From the NCBI GenBank assembly GCA_900319375.1, contig ONOI01000011.1:1-39650 (forward strand): a DNA stretch of 39,650 nucleotides, in the 5' to 3' direction. The notes under the pieces are model-generated. The model searched no databases. It was given only the letters and a program-made list of their open reading frames with translations, and was not told the DNA's origin. Every line of letters starts with the position of its first letter. Position 1 is the stretch's first letter. The position numbers and the translations under genes are program-made. This stretch comes from an uncultured Bacteroidales bacterium. GTDB taxonomy: Bacteria > Bacteroidota > Bacteroidia > Bacteroidales > UBA932. Shown piece by piece: positions 6,366 to 16,419 of the stretch.

Positions 6366-9194
6366 ATGATTTCTTTTCTCAGACAGGTAGCGGAGTGGTA
6401 TTATCCTCAGGATAGCCTTGTCAGAACGGTGTTCGTACTTCCGAACCGCCGTTCGCTGGCTTTCCTGAGGAAACACTTCTGCTCCCTGGCTGCGGCTGAT
6501 TCCAAAGCGATGCTCTCTCCGAGGCTTACTACCATCGGGGATTTCTTCAGCACGATGAGCGGGGTGGCTCCCTCGGACCGCATCTCGCTGCTTGTCGAAC
6601 TGTATGAGGTCTATAAAAAACTATTTCCAAAGGCAGAACCTCTGGATGACTTCATTTACTGGGGAGACGTACTGCTGTCTGATTTCGACGATGTAGACAA
6701 GTACCGCGTAGATGCCGGGATGCTTTTCCGGAATATAGCCGATCTCAGGGCTATCAAAGACACTTTCGAATACGCAGACAACAAGCAGAAGGAAGCTATA
6801 GACAAACTGGTCAAGAATTTTGACACGGTAACCCGCAGCGGCAATCCCAGAAGGGATGTAAAGGAGAATTTCAGGCAGATTTGGGATATCCTCTCTCCAT
6901 TATATTCCCAGTTCAGGGATAGACTCTCGGAAAAGGGCATGGCCTACGAGGGAAAGATCTACAGGGACCTTGCGGATAAACTGGAAGCGACGCCTGTCGC
7001 AGATCTTCTTGACGAAGCTTATCCCGGGGTAGAGAAATGCGTTTTTGTCGGGCTCAATGCGCTCAACAACTGCGAGAAAGCCCTTTTGGGGAAGCTCCGC
7101 GATGCCGGTCTGGGCGAGTTCTGCTGGGATTTCGCAGGACCTTTCATAGCGGACGATTCGAATGTCTGCTCTCTTTTCCGTAAGGAGAATCTGGCCCTGT
7201 TCCCTCCGTCCTTTACCCCCGAAGCGGGAGATACGACTCCCAAGGTCCATGTCTGCAAAGTCCCTTCTGCCAGCGGCCAGGCAAGGCTTCTTCCCGAAAT
7301 ACTGGCCCGGGTCCCCGAGAAGGAAAGGGGGGTCGACTTTGCAGTAGTTCTGGCAGACGAGACTATGCTGCTTCCGGTCCTGGGAAGTCTGCCGCGCCTG
7401 GAAGACGGTGTAAATGTGACCATGGGCTATCCGATGCGCTCGAGCGAGTGGTGCTCGCTGATGCGCGATGTCCTGACGCTGCAGACCCATATGCGCCTTA
7501 AGGGCGGGGAGTGGTACTTCTACCACAAAAGCTTCCACGCCATAGTTTCTTCCGGAATAGTAGGAGCTCTTCTTAGCGAAGAAGAAAAGCAAAAGGTCGC
7601 CGATAATCTTCAGGCCGCAAAATACTACATTCCCCAATCCGATATAGCATCCGGCCCCGTCCTGTCGGTCATTTTTGATCCTGTCATCAAGGATCCGAGT
7701 GCTGCAGAAGTCTCCCAGACCGAGGCGCTTGCCGCGTACCTGCTGCGGGTCTGTACGACCCTGGCCTCGCTCCTGCGAGGCTCGGACGATAAGAATATCG
7801 TCCTGCAGCTGGATTTCGCGAAGCGCTATTATCAGGCGGTTACAAGGCTCGGCGATCTGTCGCTGGCCGTCCAGCCCCGGACATGGATACATCTGCTCGA
7901 ACAGATACTTTCGGGCATCAGCGTCCCCTTCGAGGGCGAACCGCTTGGCGGCCTGCAGGTGATGGGCCCGCTGGAGACTCGCGCGCTCGACTTTAAGCAT
8001 ATCGTGATCCTCAACGCCAACGAGGGCGTCTTCCCGCGAGTCAGCGCGGGCTCCTCTTTCATCCCGGCCGAGATGCGAATGGCCTTCGGGCTGCCGACCT
8101 ACCTGCGGCAGGATGCGGTGTGGGCATACTACTTCTACCGTATGATCACCCGCGCCCAGGACGTCTGGCTGCTCTATGACTCGAGGACCGAGGGCCTCAA
8201 TACCGGCGAAGAGAGCCGCTTCGCAAAGCAGCTCCGCTATCTCTATCCGGATCAGTGTGAGCTGGAAGAGACGGTAGCGATGGCAGATATCTCCCAGTCC
8301 GGGGAAGAGGAAGAGATAAAGAAGACTGAAGACGATATCAGTAAGATCAAAGAGATACTCTTTTCAGCGACTTCTCTGCAGACTTACTTCGCATGCCCGG
8401 CTAAGTTCTATTACCGCTATGTACAGAAACTTACGCCGGAAGGAGAGGTCAAGGAAACCCTTGATCCCAGTCTGGAAGGAACAGTCTGTCACGAAGTCCT
8501 TAAGGAGATATACGCTCCGGAAGGCCGGATCGTCGATGAGGCCTATCTCATAGGATGGCTGAAGCGTCGCGATGAGATCAAGCAGATGGTCCTCGAACAT
8601 ATCAGAAAGGAGCTTAAAAGCGTTGATGTGGACGGACAGGATCTGGTTACTTCCGATGTGCTGGTAAAGTTCATCACGAGAGTACTCGAATGTGATATCA
8701 AGCAGATTCGCGCCAATGGTCCTATTACGATAATCGGACTGGAGAAGAAGATGTATGCCCGGATCTGCGGCCACCAGTTCCAGGGGGTAATAGACCGTCT
8801 GGACAAATCCAGGGAGGGGATGGTAAGGGTCGTGGACTACAAAACCGGAAAGGACACTCAGGATGTCCTGGCTCTGAGCGCAGTCCCCAGGACTTTTGGC
8901 AGCGACAACAAAGCCGCTCTTCAGTTCTTTATCTACGATAAGATACTGCAGAGCCGGAGCGAATACGCCGGAAAGGCTATATACAACTCTATGTATGCGA
9001 TGAAGAGTTTCTTCACGCAGGACGTTCAGACTTATCCCCTTAACGAGGAGTTTGGCGCCGGAACTGAAGAACTTCTGGAGCAGCAGTTTAGGGAAATGGA
9101 AGACCCCGCGGTCCCGTTCCGGCGCTCGGCAGACAACAAGCCGTGTGAGTACTGCGACTACCGTATACTTTGCGGGAGAATAAAGAAACGTTGA
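6366..9194 (+). CDS. addB: AddB-like helicase/nuclease subunit with 4Fe-4S nuclease domain
   Basis: The 942-residue protein is the AddB-type partner of the AddAB double-strand-break resection complex. The N-terminus keeps the fold of a superfamily 1 helicase (VFVLPNRRSLAFL) but lacks an intact Walker A, as in other AddB proteins of this phylum. The C-terminal nuclease domain is clear: Cys677, GTVCHEVL at about 700, Asp824-x-Lys826 in VVDYKTGK, and the cysteines C927-x2-C930-x5-C936, which with Cys677 would bind an iron-sulphur cluster. That domain cuts one DNA strand during resection. The gene lies seven bases after rmuC and four before addA. Confidence 0.9.
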   Translation: MISFLRQVAEWYYPQDSLVRTVFVLPNRRSLAFLRKHFCSLAAADSKAMLSPRLTTIGDFFSTMSGVAPSDRISLLVELYEVYKKLFPKAEPLDDFIYWGDVLLSDFDDVDKYRVDAGMLFRNIADLRAIKDTFEYADNKQKEAIDKLVKNFDTVTRSGNPRRDVKENFRQIWDILSPLYSQFRDRLSEKGMAYEGKIYRDLADKLEATPVADLLDEAYPGVEKCVFVGLNALNNCEKALLGKLRDAGLGEFCWDFAGPFIADDSNVCSLFRKENLALFPPSFTPEAGDTTPKVHVCKVPSASGQARLLPEILARVPEKERGVDFAVVLADETMLLPVLGSLPRLEDGVNVTMGYPMRSSEWCSLMRDVLTLQTHMRLKGGEWYFYHKSFHAIVSSGIVGALLSEEEKQKVADNLQAAKYYIPQSDIASGPVLSVIFDPVIKDPSAAEVSQTEALAAYLLRVCTTLASLLRGSDDKNIVLQLDFAKRYYQAVTRLGDLSLAVQPRTWIHLLEQILSGISVPFEGEPLGGLQVMGPLETRALDFKHIVILNANEGVFPRVSAGSSFIPAEMRMAFGLPTYLRQDAVWAYYFYRMITRAQDVWLLYDSRTEGLNTGEESRFAKQLRYLYPDQCELEETVAMADISQSGEEEEIKKTEDDISKIKEILFSATSLQTYFACPAKFYYRYVQKLTPEGEVKETLDPSLEGTVCHEVLKEIYAPEGRIVDEAYLIGWLKRRDEIKQMVLEHIRKELKSVDVDGQDLVTSDVLVKFITRVLECDIKQIRANGPITIIGLEKKMYARICGHQFQGVIDRLDKSREGMVRVVDYKTGKDTQDVLALSAVPRTFGSDNKAALQFFIYDKILQSRSEYAGKAIYNSMYAMKSFFTQDVQTYPLNEEFGAGTEELLEQQFREMEDPAVPFRRSADNKPCEYCDYRILCGRIKKR

Positions 9195-9198
9195 GGTC

Positions 9199-12100
9199 AT
9201 GGAAGAGAAACTTCAAAAACTGCATGACGTAGGCGGAGTCGAACTGATGAAAGCATCGGCCGGCTCTGGAAAGACTTTCTCCCTTGCCCGCGAATACATA
9301 AGGCTCCTTCTTAAAAACCGGAAGGAGGATCACCCATACAGACACATCCTTGCCGTAACCTTTACCAACAAAGCTACGGCGGAGATGAAAACCAGGATTA
9401 TAGAGAGCCTGGATACTCTTGCACGTTTCCCGGAGTACTCTTTTTACAGGGATTACCTCAAGAGGGAGTGCGATATAGAGTCAGACGAAGAGCTGAGCCG
9501 GGAGTGTTCCCGCATGCTTACAGACATACTCTGCGATTACGGAGCTTTCTCGGTAAGTACGATAGACCACTTCTTCCAGAGGGTGCTTCGCTCGTTCTCC
9601 AGGGAAGTGGGGCAGTTCGCCGAATATCAGGTGGAACTGGACCGTGAGTCTCTTGTAGAGGAAAGTGTAGACAGGGTGTTGGATTCACTCTCATCCGGGG
9701 ATAAGGCCCTGCTTGAGTGGCTCTCGGAAAGCGCCATGGAGAGAATCTCCGAAGGAGACAGGTATAAGGTAAGGGATGCCCTTTCGTCTTTCGCAAACGG
9801 GTACATGTCTGAAGCTTACCGGGAGAAAGCTGAGACGCTGGGCGTAGATAAGAACAAGGCATTCTCGGAAGAAAACCTCAGGGGCCTGAGCCAGCTGTGC
9901 GCCAAGATATGCAAGGAGGCCGAAGCTGAAATCAAAGCCGCTGCGCTGAAGGATCTGGAGTCTCTTCCTTCTACAGTTAAAAGTAAAGCAAAACTGGAAG
10001 AGTGGCTCAGAAGTATCGAGGCAGACGGAATACCGGCTCTTGAGAAAATCTTTGTACGGGGCGAGCCCAAGACCTGGGCCGCAGCAAGGGAAGCCGGGGC
10101 TCTTGGCGCCGTATCAGCCTTTGTATCAGGATCTTTGAAGATTTATAAAACGGCGGTTATCCTTCGTCGGCAGGCAGCGGTATTCCGTGTGGCCGAGGCG
10201 CTCGACACTCAGTTCGAGGCCTTGCTCAAGGAAAAGAATGTCCTGAGTCTGGATGATACGAACTCTATCCTGAGAGACATCATAGCGGGCTCAGACGCTC
10301 CGTTTATCTACGAGAAGGTAGGGGTGCGCTACCGCCATTTCCTGCTTGACGAATTCCAGGATACTTCCTCTACCCAGTGGGAGAATTTCAAGCCCCTGCT
10401 CCAGAACAGTATAGGGGAGGGCTGCTACAATCTTATAGTAGGAGATGTAAAACAGAGTATCTATCGCTGGAGAAGCGCCCGCTGGGATATATTCGACACC
10501 AAGGTAGAAAGTGAACTGGACCGAACAGTCCGCCATCCTCTAAAAGATAATTGGCGCAGCGCTTCCGAGATAGTTGCTTTCAACAACAAATTCTACAAGA
10601 CCTGGGCTGCTCAGTTGGATATAGCCCTCGAAGAAGCTGTGGCGGATTCTCCAGCCGTCAAGGCGGAAACAGAAAGCCGCCCCGTAAGCGCCATCTATTC
10701 CGACGTCCAGCAGGATGCCAGAAGCCGTTTTACTGTACCCGGAAGCGTTGAGGTTACATTCTGCGAGTCTATCTACGATCAGACGGTAGAGGCGGTAGAG
10801 CAGGCCGAGAAACGCGGTTTTGCCCTGAAAGACATAGCGGTTCTGGTAAGAACAAACGATATGGGAATGGAGGTCGCCTCGCGCCTCACAGCCAGCGGAA
10901 AACACGTAATTACCAACGATTCTCTCCGTATCAGCAGCGGCATTACCGTAAGAGACCTGGTCTCAAGGCTCTACAAGATTGACAATCCTGCAGACAAGAT
11001 CCACTCCTTCTACGCAGCTGATTTCCAGCCGGAATCGCTTGATTCCTGCCAGTCGCTTACCGATATCTGCGAATCCATCCTTAAGGAACTGCCTGTAGAG
11101 CAGGTTAATTCCGACACGCTTTATGTGTTGGCCTTTATGGATCTTGTCCGCGACTTTGTAAGCCGTAACGGCAACTCTCTTCATTCGTTCCTGGAATATT
11201 GGGAAGAAGATGGAATCCTTCGCAACATAGCCTCTCCGGAAGGTGCCAACGCTATAACCGTTATTACTATCCACAAAGCAAAGGGCCTGGATTATCCCTA
11301 CGTGATAGTCCCCGTAAAGGCTAAGGATACGGCTGTAAGTTCAAGGCAGGAATACTGGGAAGATCCCTCGGTAGAAGGAACTCCCTTCCAGCAGCTTGAG
11401 CCTGCCCTTTACAGAACCAACCTGACCTCAAAATCTCAGGATACTCTCTTCTCCGACAATTACCTGAGGGAACTCAGGATGGGGAATATAGACCGTATCA
11501 ATACCTGGTATGTAGCAACCACCAGGGCCTCCCAGGCTATGCAGATAGTGCTTGAAAAGCCCCAGGGAGACGGCTTTGGCGCTGCACTTCAGCTTTTCTG
11601 CGACAATCCGAATTCCGGCTTCCGGAACCTTGGCGACCACTACCTATGGGGGACGGTTTCGAATAAGGAGAATCTGCCAGAGCGCAGCTCGAAAAAACCC
11701 CGCCCGAAGGAGGTAGAGCAGCGGCTCCGTTACTTTACCGTCGACCCGAAAGAGGCGGGAGCACGCTCGCAGGTTAAGATCAAGACCGATTCGGCCGATT
11801 TCTTCGATCCGGAGGGCGAGACAGGTATTTCAGCCTCGCGCCGCATCCGTGGAACCGTGCTCCACAAGATACTCGAGACCGTATTCGGCCCGGACGATCT
11901 CCACGATTCGGTCGGGCGCGCGGTAGGCTCCGGCCTGCTTTCTGCCGACCAGGGCCATGGGGCCGAGAAGATGCTGGGGGAGGCGATAGCACTCGTCGCG
12001 CATCGCGGCTGGTTCCCGGCAGATAAGTCACGGCTGCTGGACGAGCGCGAGATTATCGCCCCGGACGGGGAGACTTTCCGCCCGGACAGGGTAGTCCTCA

Positions 12101-12264
12101 AGGAGGACGGGTCGGTCGAGATAGTGGATTACAAGTTCGCCGAGCAGAAGGGCTCGTATATAAAGCAGGTCCGCCGCTACGCGGAACTCTACAGAGCAAT
12201 GGGCTATTCTAAAGTGACGGCCTACCTCTGGTATGTGGATAATGGGGAAGTCAAGCAGGTCTAG
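9199..12264 (+). CDS. addA: AddA-like UvrD-family helicase/exonuclease
   Basis: The 1021-residue protein is the motor and second nuclease of AddAB. Helicase motifs appear in order: Walker A in ASAGSGKTF (about 16-24), TFTNKATAEMK, the Walker B sequence LLDEFQDTS (about 380), GDVKQSIYRWRSA, TIHKAKGLDYP (motif V) and YVATTRA (motif VI). A RecB-type nuclease follows: GTVLHKILE near 890, FRPDRVVLKEDG, and EIVDYKF near 975 with the Asp-x-Lys pair. All motifs look intact, so the protein should be active. The gene ends the 2517-12264 operon and overlaps the 3' end of holA on the other strand by four bases. Confidence 0.93.
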   Translation: MEEKLQKLHDVGGVELMKASAGSGKTFSLAREYIRLLLKNRKEDHPYRHILAVTFTNKATAEMKTRIIESLDTLARFPEYSFYRDYLKRECDIESDEELSRECSRMLTDILCDYGAFSVSTIDHFFQRVLRSFSREVGQFAEYQVELDRESLVEESVDRVLDSLSSGDKALLEWLSESAMERISEGDRYKVRDALSSFANGYMSEAYREKAETLGVDKNKAFSEENLRGLSQLCAKICKEAEAEIKAAALKDLESLPSTVKSKAKLEEWLRSIEADGIPALEKIFVRGEPKTWAAAREAGALGAVSAFVSGSLKIYKTAVILRRQAAVFRVAEALDTQFEALLKEKNVLSLDDTNSILRDIIAGSDAPFIYEKVGVRYRHFLLDEFQDTSSTQWENFKPLLQNSIGEGCYNLIVGDVKQSIYRWRSARWDIFDTKVESELDRTVRHPLKDNWRSASEIVAFNNKFYKTWAAQLDIALEEAVADSPAVKAETESRPVSAIYSDVQQDARSRFTVPGSVEVTFCESIYDQTVEAVEQAEKRGFALKDIAVLVRTNDMGMEVASRLTASGKHVITNDSLRISSGITVRDLVSRLYKIDNPADKIHSFYAADFQPESLDSCQSLTDICESILKELPVEQVNSDTLYVLAFMDLVRDFVSRNGNSLHSFLEYWEEDGILRNIASPEGANAITVITIHKAKGLDYPYVIVPVKAKDTAVSSRQEYWEDPSVEGTPFQQLEPALYRTNLTSKSQDTLFSDNYLRELRMGNIDRINTWYVATTRASQAMQIVLEKPQGDGFGAALQLFCDNPNSGFRNLGDHYLWGTVSNKENLPERSSKKPRPKEVEQRLRYFTVDPKEAGARSQVKIKTDSADFFDPEGETGISASRRIRGTVLHKILETVFGPDDLHDSVGRAVGSGLLSADQGHGAEKMLGEAIALVAHRGWFPADKSRLLDEREIIAPDGETFRPDRVVLKEDGSVEIVDYKFAEQKGSYIKQVRRYAELYRAMGYSKVTAYLWYVDNGEVKQV

Positions 12265-13307
12265 ACGCTGAGTATTTTAGCCGTAAGTTCTACCAGCAAC
12301 TCTCCCGGATCGGTTGCAACGCTTCCGTCGCCGCCTTTTCCAAGATAATCGTATTCACAGAGCAGGGAGATTATCTTCATCGCTTTCTGGACGGGATAAT
12401 TGCGCACGGCCTGATCGTACTGGCGGTAGAAGTAGGGATTAACCCCGGCAAGAGCCCGGGCTTTTTCTTCGGCTGAAGGATAAGGCGTTTTCTGAAGCAG
12501 GACGCCGTAGCGGAGGATTCTGTTGAATTCGTTGTACATGGCGCTTACGGCGGCCGGCAGGGCAAACCTGGCGGAGTTTCCGATATGGGCGGCTATCTTC
12601 AGCGCCTTCGAAGCATTGCGCTCTGAGAGTTCCTTATTGAGCTCGAAGATGGTGAACTGGCGGGAAATCCCGACATTGCTTTCTATATCCTGAACCGAAA
12701 TTCTGGTTGTTCCTTCCGGCAGAGCTTTAAGGAGTTTGTCTGTTTCGAGGACGATAGTAGAGAGGTTAGTTCCGACTGATTCTCCAAGAAGAGCGGCAGC
12801 ATCGGGATCTATTCTAAGACCTCTTGATCCGTAGTATGAGGCTATCCATGAAGGAATTTCGTAGTCTCTTACCGGCTGACTGTCTACTACTACGCCGTTT
12901 TTAGTCGCGGCCTTGTAGAGGGCCTTGCGCTTATCGGCCGAGGCGCCGTGCATGAGAATAACCAGTACGGTACTGTCAAGAGGCTCCTCGCAGTACAGGC
13001 TAAGCTGCTCGAGAGTCTTCATCAGCTGGGCTTCGCGTACTACTACCAACACCCTATCCGCCATCATGGGGAACTGGCGGGCAGCGGAAATGACCTGATC
13101 GGCCGTTACATCGGCTCCGTAGCAGATAGTTTCGTTGAAATCCTTCGAGAATTCGTCGATACAGTTGTCGATGATGGCCTGGCAGATCATGTCAGGGTAA
13201 TAGGCCTCTTCGCCCATCAACAGGTAGATAGGCCTGAACTGACCGTTTTGGATTTCCGCGATCAGTTCCCGACACTGCGCTGCGACATTAATTCCTTGCT
13301 TAGCCAT
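12261..13307 (-). CDS. holA: DNA polymerase III subunit delta
   Basis: The 348-residue protein is the delta subunit of the clamp loader, which opens the sliding clamp during replication. It starts with the short helical segment before RPIYLLMGEEAYYPDMI, where the family has its degenerate P-loop region, followed by the AAA+-like fold with VLVVVREAQLMK and STVLVILMHG. The central IESNVGISRQFTIFELNKEL and the C-terminal helical domain are typical of HolA. It is transcribed alone, divergently from the ABC exporter and convergently with addA. No terminator is visible at the convergent end, so the two transcripts probably overlap. Confidence 0.9.
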   Translation of the reverse strand: MAKQGINVAAQCRELIAEIQNGQFRPIYLLMGEEAYYPDMICQAIIDNCIDEFSKDFNETICYGADVTADQVISAARQFPMMADRVLVVVREAQLMKTLEQLSLYCEEPLDSTVLVILMHGASADKRKALYKAATKNGVVVDSQPVRDYEIPSWIASYYGSRGLRIDPDAAALLGESVGTNLSTIVLETDKLLKALPEGTTRISVQDIESNVGISRQFTIFELNKELSERNASKALKIAAHIGNSARFALPAAVSAMYNEFNRILRYGVLLQKTPYPSAEEKARALAGVNPYFYRQYDQAVRNYPVQKAMKIISLLCEYDYLGKGGDGSVATDPGELLVELTAKILSV

Positions 13308-13314
13308 ATACCTA

Positions 13315-13339
13315 CAAAGATAATAATTTTGTATCTTTA
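13315..13339. promoter_or_regulatory. Divergent -7 boxes of holA and the ABC exporter operon
   Basis: On the minus strand TATCTTTG (13315-13322) matches TAnnTTTG exactly and lies only seven bases before the holA ATG. On the plus strand TATCTTTA (13332-13339) matches seven of eight positions, 25 bases before ATG 13365. No well-spaced TTG -33 element was found for either. Confidence 0.5.
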
Positions 13340-13364
13340 CGCGATATATCTGAACAACTGAAAT

Positions 13365-14225
13365 ATGTCTATCATCCAGATTAAGAATGTGACCAAGACC
13401 TTCGGGGAGAAAGTGGCGCTCGATAATGTGAGCCTGGAGATACCCGAGGGCAAGATTTTCGGCTTGCTGGGCCCTAACGGCGCCGGTAAGACTACTCTGA
13501 TCCGTATCATCAACAGAATAACGATCCCCAACGCCGGCGAGGTTCTCTTCCAGGGACGCCCCATTACTCAGTCAGATGTAGAGAAGATAGGATATATGCC
13601 CGAGGAGCGCGGCCTTTACAGAAAGATGAAGGTCGGCGATCAGGCTATGTACCTGGCTCAGCTGAAGGGTATGAGCGCCGCGGAAGCTCAGCACGAACTT
13701 AAGAAGTGGTTCGTCCGCTTCGAGATTCAGGGCTGGTGGGACAAGAAGGTAGAGGAGCTTTCCAAGGGTATGGCCCAGAAACTCCAGTTCATTACAACAG
13801 TAGTCCACAAACCCAGTCTGATGATCCTCGACGAGCCTTTCTCCGGCTTTGATCCCGTCAATGCAGACATAATCCGCAAGGAAATCCTTAGGCTCAAAGA
13901 CGAAGGCGCGACTATCATCCTCTCTACACACAATATGGAGAGCGTTGAGGAACTCTGCGACAATATCGCCCTCATCAACAAATCCCAGCTCGTCATCACC
14001 GGAGGCGTAGATGAAATCCGCCGCGAATACGGAAACAACAACATCGAACTGGTATATACAGATCAGGACGGCCGTCATACCGAGATCCTTCCCAGGGAAA
14101 CCGACGGAAAGACTACTCTGGAGACCTATCTGGCAAAGGAAGTCACCATCAACTCATACAAGGAGCTGATGCCCAGAATGAATGACATCTTTATCAAACT
14201 CGTAACTGAAGGAGTACAGAAATGA
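13365..14225 (+). CDS. ABC transporter ATP-binding protein (NatA-like)
   Basis: The 286-residue protein carries a complete nucleotide-binding domain: Walker A GPNGAGKTT (about 35-43), the signature LSKGMAQKLQ (about 130), Walker B LMILDEPFSGFD (about 150) and the switch histidine in STHN (about 190). The C-terminal tail after residue 215 resembles that of exporter ATPases of the NatA/YhaQ type. Its stop overlaps the start of the permease gene (ATGA), so the two are translationally coupled. The substrate cannot be told; Na+ or small-molecule export is typical of relatives. Confidence 0.9.
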   Translation: MSIIQIKNVTKTFGEKVALDNVSLEIPEGKIFGLLGPNGAGKTTLIRIINRITIPNAGEVLFQGRPITQSDVEKIGYMPEERGLYRKMKVGDQAMYLAQLKGMSAAEAQHELKKWFVRFEIQGWWDKKVEELSKGMAQKLQFITTVVHKPSLMILDEPFSGFDPVNADIIRKEILRLKDEGATIILSTHNMESVEELCDNIALINKSQLVITGGVDEIRREYGNNNIELVYTDQDGRHTEILPRETDGKTTLETYLAKEVTINSYKELMPRMNDIFIKLVTEGVQK

Positions 14226-15568
14226 GATTCAGAAATATAGGAATAGTAATCAGGCGCGAATACCTTAACCGCGTCAAGAAAAAGAGTTTCCTCGTAACTA
14301 CCTTCGTAGTTCCTATCCTGATGGCTGCCCTGGTTATCGTCCCCATGGTTCTTATGATGAACACCAAGGAGAAGACCAAGGTGGTTGCAGTCGTAGACCG
14401 CTCGGGTATCGTAATGCCCTTCCTCGAGAGCAATGAAGTCATCCGCTATGTGGATGAAGGCTCCCGCGAGCTGGATTCTCTGAAGGTCCATCTGTCTGAC
14501 TTCGGTTACGACGGAGTCCTGAGTATCTCTGAAATCAACGAGGAGAAGAGCGTTTCCGCAGATTTTACCTCCGTGAAGCCTATAGGAATGAGCATCAGCG
14601 AGATGATGTCCGGCAGAATCAATGCTGCAGTAGAGTCTTACAGAGTAGACTCATACGGTATTGATGGTCTTGCCCAGATCATGAAGGACGTAAAGTCCAA
14701 TATCAGGATCCGTTCGTATACTGTAGACGAGGCTTCCGGAGCAGAGAAGATAAGCGATGCCAGCGTAAACTCCATCCTCAGTATGGTCCTGGGTATCTTT
14801 ATCTTCATCTTCATTACCATGTTCGGCGGAATGGTCATGTCTGCCGTCATCGAGGAAAAATCCAGCAGGGTAGTGGAGGTTCTTATCAGTTCCGTCAGGG
14901 CTACCGAGCTTATGTTCGGTAAGATAATAGGCGTAGCGCTGGTCGCTCTTACTCAGTTCCTGCTCTGGATACTGCTCAGCGGTATTCTCATCGCAGCGGC
15001 GATGGGAATTATAGTCCCGAAAATGAGCCAGAACGTAGATCCTACTGAAATAATAGCCTCGACCGGTGTAAACCCGGAGATGGTCAATATGCCGTTTGCT
15101 ACCGGCAATGCGGAGATCGATTCCATCATAGGAACTATCCAGGGACTGAATTTGGGAAGCATCATCGTCTACTTCCTGATCTTCTTCATCCTGGGTTATC
15201 TTCTCTATGCTTCGCTCTATGCGGCAATCGGCTCGGCAGTTGAGAATGAAGGAGATACCCAGCAGCTTCAGCTTCCGGTTACTATCCCGCTGATGCTGGG
15301 TTATTTCATCGCTCTGTATGCGTTCAACGCGCCTGACAGCTCGATAGCGGTGTGGGGCTCGATGATCCCGTTTACCTCGCCTATCGTAATGCTTGCCCGT
15401 ATTCCGTTTGGAGTCCCCGGATGGCAGATCGCCCTCTCTATCGCGCTGCTCGCCCTCACTACCTTTGGCGGAGCGTGGCTCTCGGCAAAGATCTATAAGG
15501 TCGGAATCCTTATGTTCGGCAAGAAGTCGACCTTCAAGGATCTCTGGAAATGGCTCAAAATGAAATAG
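14222..15568 (+). CDS. ABC-2 type permease (NatB/YhaP-like)
   Basis: The 448-residue membrane protein has one N-terminal transmembrane helix (about 22-42), a large extracytoplasmic loop (about 45-180) and five or six C-terminal helices from about 185 to 435. That is the layout of the NatB branch of ABC-2 permeases. The IEEKSSRVVEVLISS segment after the second helix is the coupling-helix hallmark of the family. It pairs with the ATPase encoded just upstream. The next gene follows four bases after the stop. Confidence 0.9.
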   Translation: MRFRNIGIVIRREYLNRVKKKSFLVTTFVVPILMAALVIVPMVLMMNTKEKTKVVAVVDRSGIVMPFLESNEVIRYVDEGSRELDSLKVHLSDFGYDGVLSISEINEEKSVSADFTSVKPIGMSISEMMSGRINAAVESYRVDSYGIDGLAQIMKDVKSNIRIRSYTVDEASGAEKISDASVNSILSMVLGIFIFIFITMFGGMVMSAVIEEKSSRVVEVLISSVRATELMFGKIIGVALVALTQFLLWILLSGILIAAAMGIIVPKMSQNVDPTEIIASTGVNPEMVNMPFATGNAEIDSIIGTIQGLNLGSIIVYFLIFFILGYLLYASLYAAIGSAVENEGDTQQLQLPVTIPLMLGYFIALYAFNAPDSSIAVWGSMIPFTSPIVMLARIPFGVPGWQIALSIALLALTTFGGAWLSAKIYKVGILMFGKKSTFKDLWKWLKMK

Positions 15569-15572
15569 TTAT

Positions 15573-16406
15573 ATGAGAAAACTTCTTGTTTTGCTGTCGG
15601 CCGCCGCGTTGCTGTCCTCTTGCGGGACAATAGTGTGGTCTGGCCTCAGTTGGCATAAAATTCCTGCCGACGGACATCGGACCGGGGTTACTGCGCCCAG
15701 CTCTGATTATCCCGAAGAACAGATCGGTATAAGCAACGGAGAGTTCTACGCGGCTCCGAGCGGAAAGATAATAGTCGGCGGCGCTACCCCTAAGGTAGCT
15801 CAGATCATGTATCAGGCCCAGCCCGGGATGGCCGACCTCAAGACTGTAATCGGGCGCTCCCTCGAGGGAATGCAGGCCTCAAGGCCGGAGAGTAAGCTCT
15901 CGAATTGGACTGTAGATATTTTGATGGAGCAGGCCGAGAAGGCTACCGGAATAAAAGTCGATGTGGGCATAGCCAACTTCGGCGGCATTCGAACCTCCAT
16001 CCCCCAGGGCGATGTTCTTAAAGACGACCTGGTATCTATGTTCCCCTTCAAGAACTATCTCGCAGTAGTTACCCTTAAGGGCTCGAGGCTTCGCGAAATC
16101 TTCACCCAGATGGCCCGTCAGGGAGTCCAGGTAGTAGGCGGAGTCAAACTTGTCATCAGTAACGGCGCTCTTCAGAGTGTTTCGGTAGGCGGTAAGGCCC
16201 TGGATGACGACAAGACATACAATGTCGCTACTATAGATTTCCTGATGACAGGAGGAGACGGCTACCGTCTCGGAGACGGAGCGCTTCAGTCTGTAGTCAC
16301 CGATGTCACGATGATAGATGCAATCCTCCCGAAAGTTCTTGATCTTACGGCGGCGGGGAAGACGCTCGACTATAAGACAGACGGTCGTGTAACGATAATT
16401 AAATAA
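15573..16406 (+). CDS. 5'-nucleotidase C-terminal domain lipoprotein
   Basis: The 277-residue protein begins with a lipoprotein signal (LLSSC, cysteine near residue 17). The rest matches the substrate-binding C-terminal domain of bacterial 5'-nucleotidases/UshA: GIANFGGIRTSIPQGDV binds the base and ribose in relatives, and DFLMTGGDGY closes the site. It lacks the metallophosphatase domain, which is encoded separately by the next gene. The two lipoproteins probably act together in the periplasm or on the outer membrane to take phosphate from nucleotides. Confidence 0.9.
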   Translation: MRKLLVLLSAAALLSSCGTIVWSGLSWHKIPADGHRTGVTAPSSDYPEEQIGISNGEFYAAPSGKIIVGGATPKVAQIMYQAQPGMADLKTVIGRSLEGMQASRPESKLSNWTVDILMEQAEKATGIKVDVGIANFGGIRTSIPQGDVLKDDLVSMFPFKNYLAVVTLKGSRLREIFTQMARQGVQVVGGVKLVISNGALQSVSVGGKALDDDKTYNVATIDFLMTGGDGYRLGDGALQSVVTDVTMIDAILPKVLDLTAAGKTLDYKTDGRVTIIK

Positions 16407-16419
16407 GGGAGGTACAGAA

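Noticed and set aside
6900-8000. 366-codon minus-strand frame within addB
   Set aside because: It lies wholly inside addB, which has complete nuclease motifs, and shows no domain of its own.
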